DNA from: Sphaeroforma sirkka
Taxonomy: Eukaryota; Opisthokonta; Ichthyosporea; Ichthyophonida
DNA length: 25,000 bases
Direction of reading: 5' to 3'
NCBI GenBank assembly: GCA_001586965.3
Contig: LUCW03002355.1
Location: 32,501-57,500 of the forward strand
The stretch's first letter is position 1. The number at the start of each line of letters is the position of its first letter. Both the position numbers and the translations under genes were made by a program. Positions 23,599 through 25,000 of this stretch are shown piece after piece. The notes under the pieces were generated by a model. It had not been told where the DNA came from, ran no database searches, and was given only the letters and a program-made list of their open reading frames with translations.

Positions 23599-25000
23599 AT
23601 GTCAGAAGAGAAAGCAATTAAAGTCAGTGGGAACTCCCTTTTAGAGGAGAAAAATTCGCCAAGGGATTGTGACATTGTGCGTATAGGTACAGTCGATAGT
23701 TTAACCAGTGATACCGATGTTATATTCGATAAGAATATACAGAGTCCACATCAGAGCACTGTGAGTGACTCTGATGACAGAAGAGATGACCAAAGTCGGA
23801 CAAAAAGTGTTAGACGCCTATCCACCTTGTCACGAATGTCTGAGTTAGTAAATATGTGCGGCCCGCCAGGTCCCAATCGGTCAAGCTACGAAACGCTGGA
23901 AGATACAATCCAAGGATCGAATGAGTCTGTCTCTGCCTGTGATAATGAATCAACTAAGAATACACGCACCACCACGCATGAGAGTAAAAATGCTAAACAA
24001 GCAATTATAATCAGCAACACACAGTCATCGAGCCAAGAAACCGAAAATACATCTGTAGTGTCACATACAGGTAATTTCTTCCAACGGATGAGATTAGTCT
24101 ACGAAACAAAGCAGATAACCGGGCGAGACTACAACATATTCAGCAGGTGGTTTCTCTTAGTTAGTGGTGTGGTGAATGGGTTGATATTCGGTGGCTTGTG
24201 TATGATGGCGACGGATGGGCGCAAGTACTGGGGCACTTTTAAGGACAAACGATGCATCATCATCACGAGTACTCTGGGGGTTTTTCTTTTGCTTGTGTAC
24301 ACATGTGGTCTGCTGGGCTACTGTCTTGCGCGCAGAGATCATCCACTCATACGCGCTCGAGGGAACGTGTATCTAATCATAGTCCTCCTATCAGTCGTAT
24401 GCGCAGCACTCAATACCTGGATGACCATGCAGAGAGGCTCAGGCATCTTTGGGACACAAGTTGTATGGTACACAGTGAATTCAACGATACGAGTGGGAGC
24501 AGTCATGACATTCCTGGGAGCGCAAGTAGTGAGACAAAGATTGATATACCTCTTATTTGTACTACATGCAATGGATTCTAGCCCTCCCAGATTTGTAAAC
24601 GCCAAGACATACGCCTGGGTGACGTTGTGGACCGCCGTTGTATGTATACCGGTTGCGGTGTTGCTAGCCATAGATGCTAATCAGTACGATAGGGTTGTGA
24701 GCATCATCGCCAGTTCAGGCTGGGTTATTATGTTGGTGATTCTGGCCTACTATACATATCTCTGTAGGTCTGTAACGCAGGCCTTTAGTGATTGGAGGAC
24801 TAATTTATTCGTAGGCGTAGTGGTCACGGTTTCGGCGGTAGGTGCGTTCATTGTGCAGAACACCATTTTCACATCAACCGATGTCAAAGTCCATGAAACG
24901 CGTCCTGACGGAGCTGTGTATAGTGTACCCGATGGAGTCAATCTGATCGAGTTGTACTTCCGAGGCTTCTTGACGTTCTGGGTTTTATCTGTATGTGTGC
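23599..25000 (+). CDS. Multi-pass membrane protein, possibly 7TM receptor-like; runs off the window end
   Basis: The frame from ATG 23599 (context TTCACCATGT) is open for 467 codons to the window edge, with no stop. Residues 1-174 are hydrophilic, rich in S, T, N, D and E, without a signal peptide (MSEEKAIKVSGNSLLEEKNS...). Hydrophobic segments follow at about 184-203, 219-244, 257-276, 290-311 (running into IYLLFVL), 338-358, 367-389, 402-423 and 450 onward. The motif CRSVTQAFSDWR after the sixth segment and QVVRQRLIYLLFVL after the fourth loosely resemble the 7TM part of plant AtRGS1-type proteins (TRAVRHVEFRFDELRD; CRITQAFQLYFIFV). An RGS domain, if present, would lie outside the window. 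That resemblance is from memory and weak; an unrelated transporter or channel is possible. The frame appears intronless so far, unlike the carrier gene. Confidence 0.75.
   Translation, partial: MSEEKAIKVSGNSLLEEKNSPRDCDIVRIGTVDSLTSDTDVIFDKNIQSPHQSTVSDSDDRRDDQSRTKSVRRLSTLSRMSELVNMCGPPGPNRSSYETLEDTIQGSNESVSACDNESTKNTRTTTHESKNAKQAIIISNTQSSSQETENTSVVSHTGNFFQRMRLVYETKQITGRDYNIFSRWFLLVSGVVNGLIFGGLCMMATDGRKYWGTFKDKRCIIITSTLGVFLLLVYTCGLLGYCLARRDHPLIRARGNVYLIIVLLSVVCAALNTWMTMQRGSGIFGTQVVWYTVNSTIRVGAVMTFLGAQVVRQRLIYLLFVLHAMDSSPPRFVNAKTYAWVTLWTAVVCIPVAVLLAIDANQYDRVVSIIASSGWVIMLVILAYYTYLCRSVTQAFSDWRTNLFVGVVVTVSAVGAFIVQNTIFTSTDVKVHETRPDGAVYSVPDGVNLIELYFRGFLTFWVLSVCV

Noticed and set aside
24157-24941. Short frames antisense to or overlapping the multi-pass membrane gene
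   Set aside because: They are shadows of the 467-codon frame, whose hydrophobic periodicity is far more convincing.

Overview
This is a window of eukaryotic nuclear DNA: spliced genes with GT-AG introns, AATAAA-type 3' signals, very long dinucleotide and trinucleotide microsatellites, and no bacterial operon structure. The main gene's intron phases could be followed exon by exon, and all of them agree. Long microsatellite-filled introns and a compact animal-like mitochondrial carrier suggest a unicellular eukaryote, perhaps an ichthyosporean-type holozoan. That placement is a guess from style and protein similarity, not a result.

From 1 to 13135 (+) lies the 3' part of one gene, an EF-hand mitochondrial aspartate/glutamate carrier of the SLC25A12/13 (aralar/citrin) type. 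Thirteen exons can be placed, totalling 2078 coding bases and about 691 residues. The 5' exons lie outside the window, whose first 302 bases are intron. All three SLC25 signature motifs are readable. The introns hold most of the sequence as (CA)n, (TA)n, (TATATG)n and AAT arrays, plus several short tandem duplications, two of which copy a splice site.

From 13136 to 18493 is mostly non-coding. It holds the carrier's 3' flank, a duplicated TATAAATA element with a possible small terminal exon, two adjacent tandem-repeat families, an unclear stretch with a weak degraded gag-like fragment, and about 2 kb of AT microsatellite (16279-18230). From 18494 to 20461 (+) I propose a small three-exon gene for a roughly 100-residue membrane protein of unknown function. 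Its splice phases match, and an AATAAA signal follows.

From 20462 to 23598 is AT-rich non-coding DNA with several GC-rich islands. It contains a 333-bp PIF/Harbinger-like miniature transposon with a TTA target duplication and a tRNA-like box A. From 23599 to the window end (+) runs a 467-codon open frame with no stop. It is a multi-pass membrane protein with a hydrophilic N-terminus, possibly a 7TM receptor-like protein. Three 25-bp tandem repeats sit directly before its ATG. The genes share an orientation but show no functional link.
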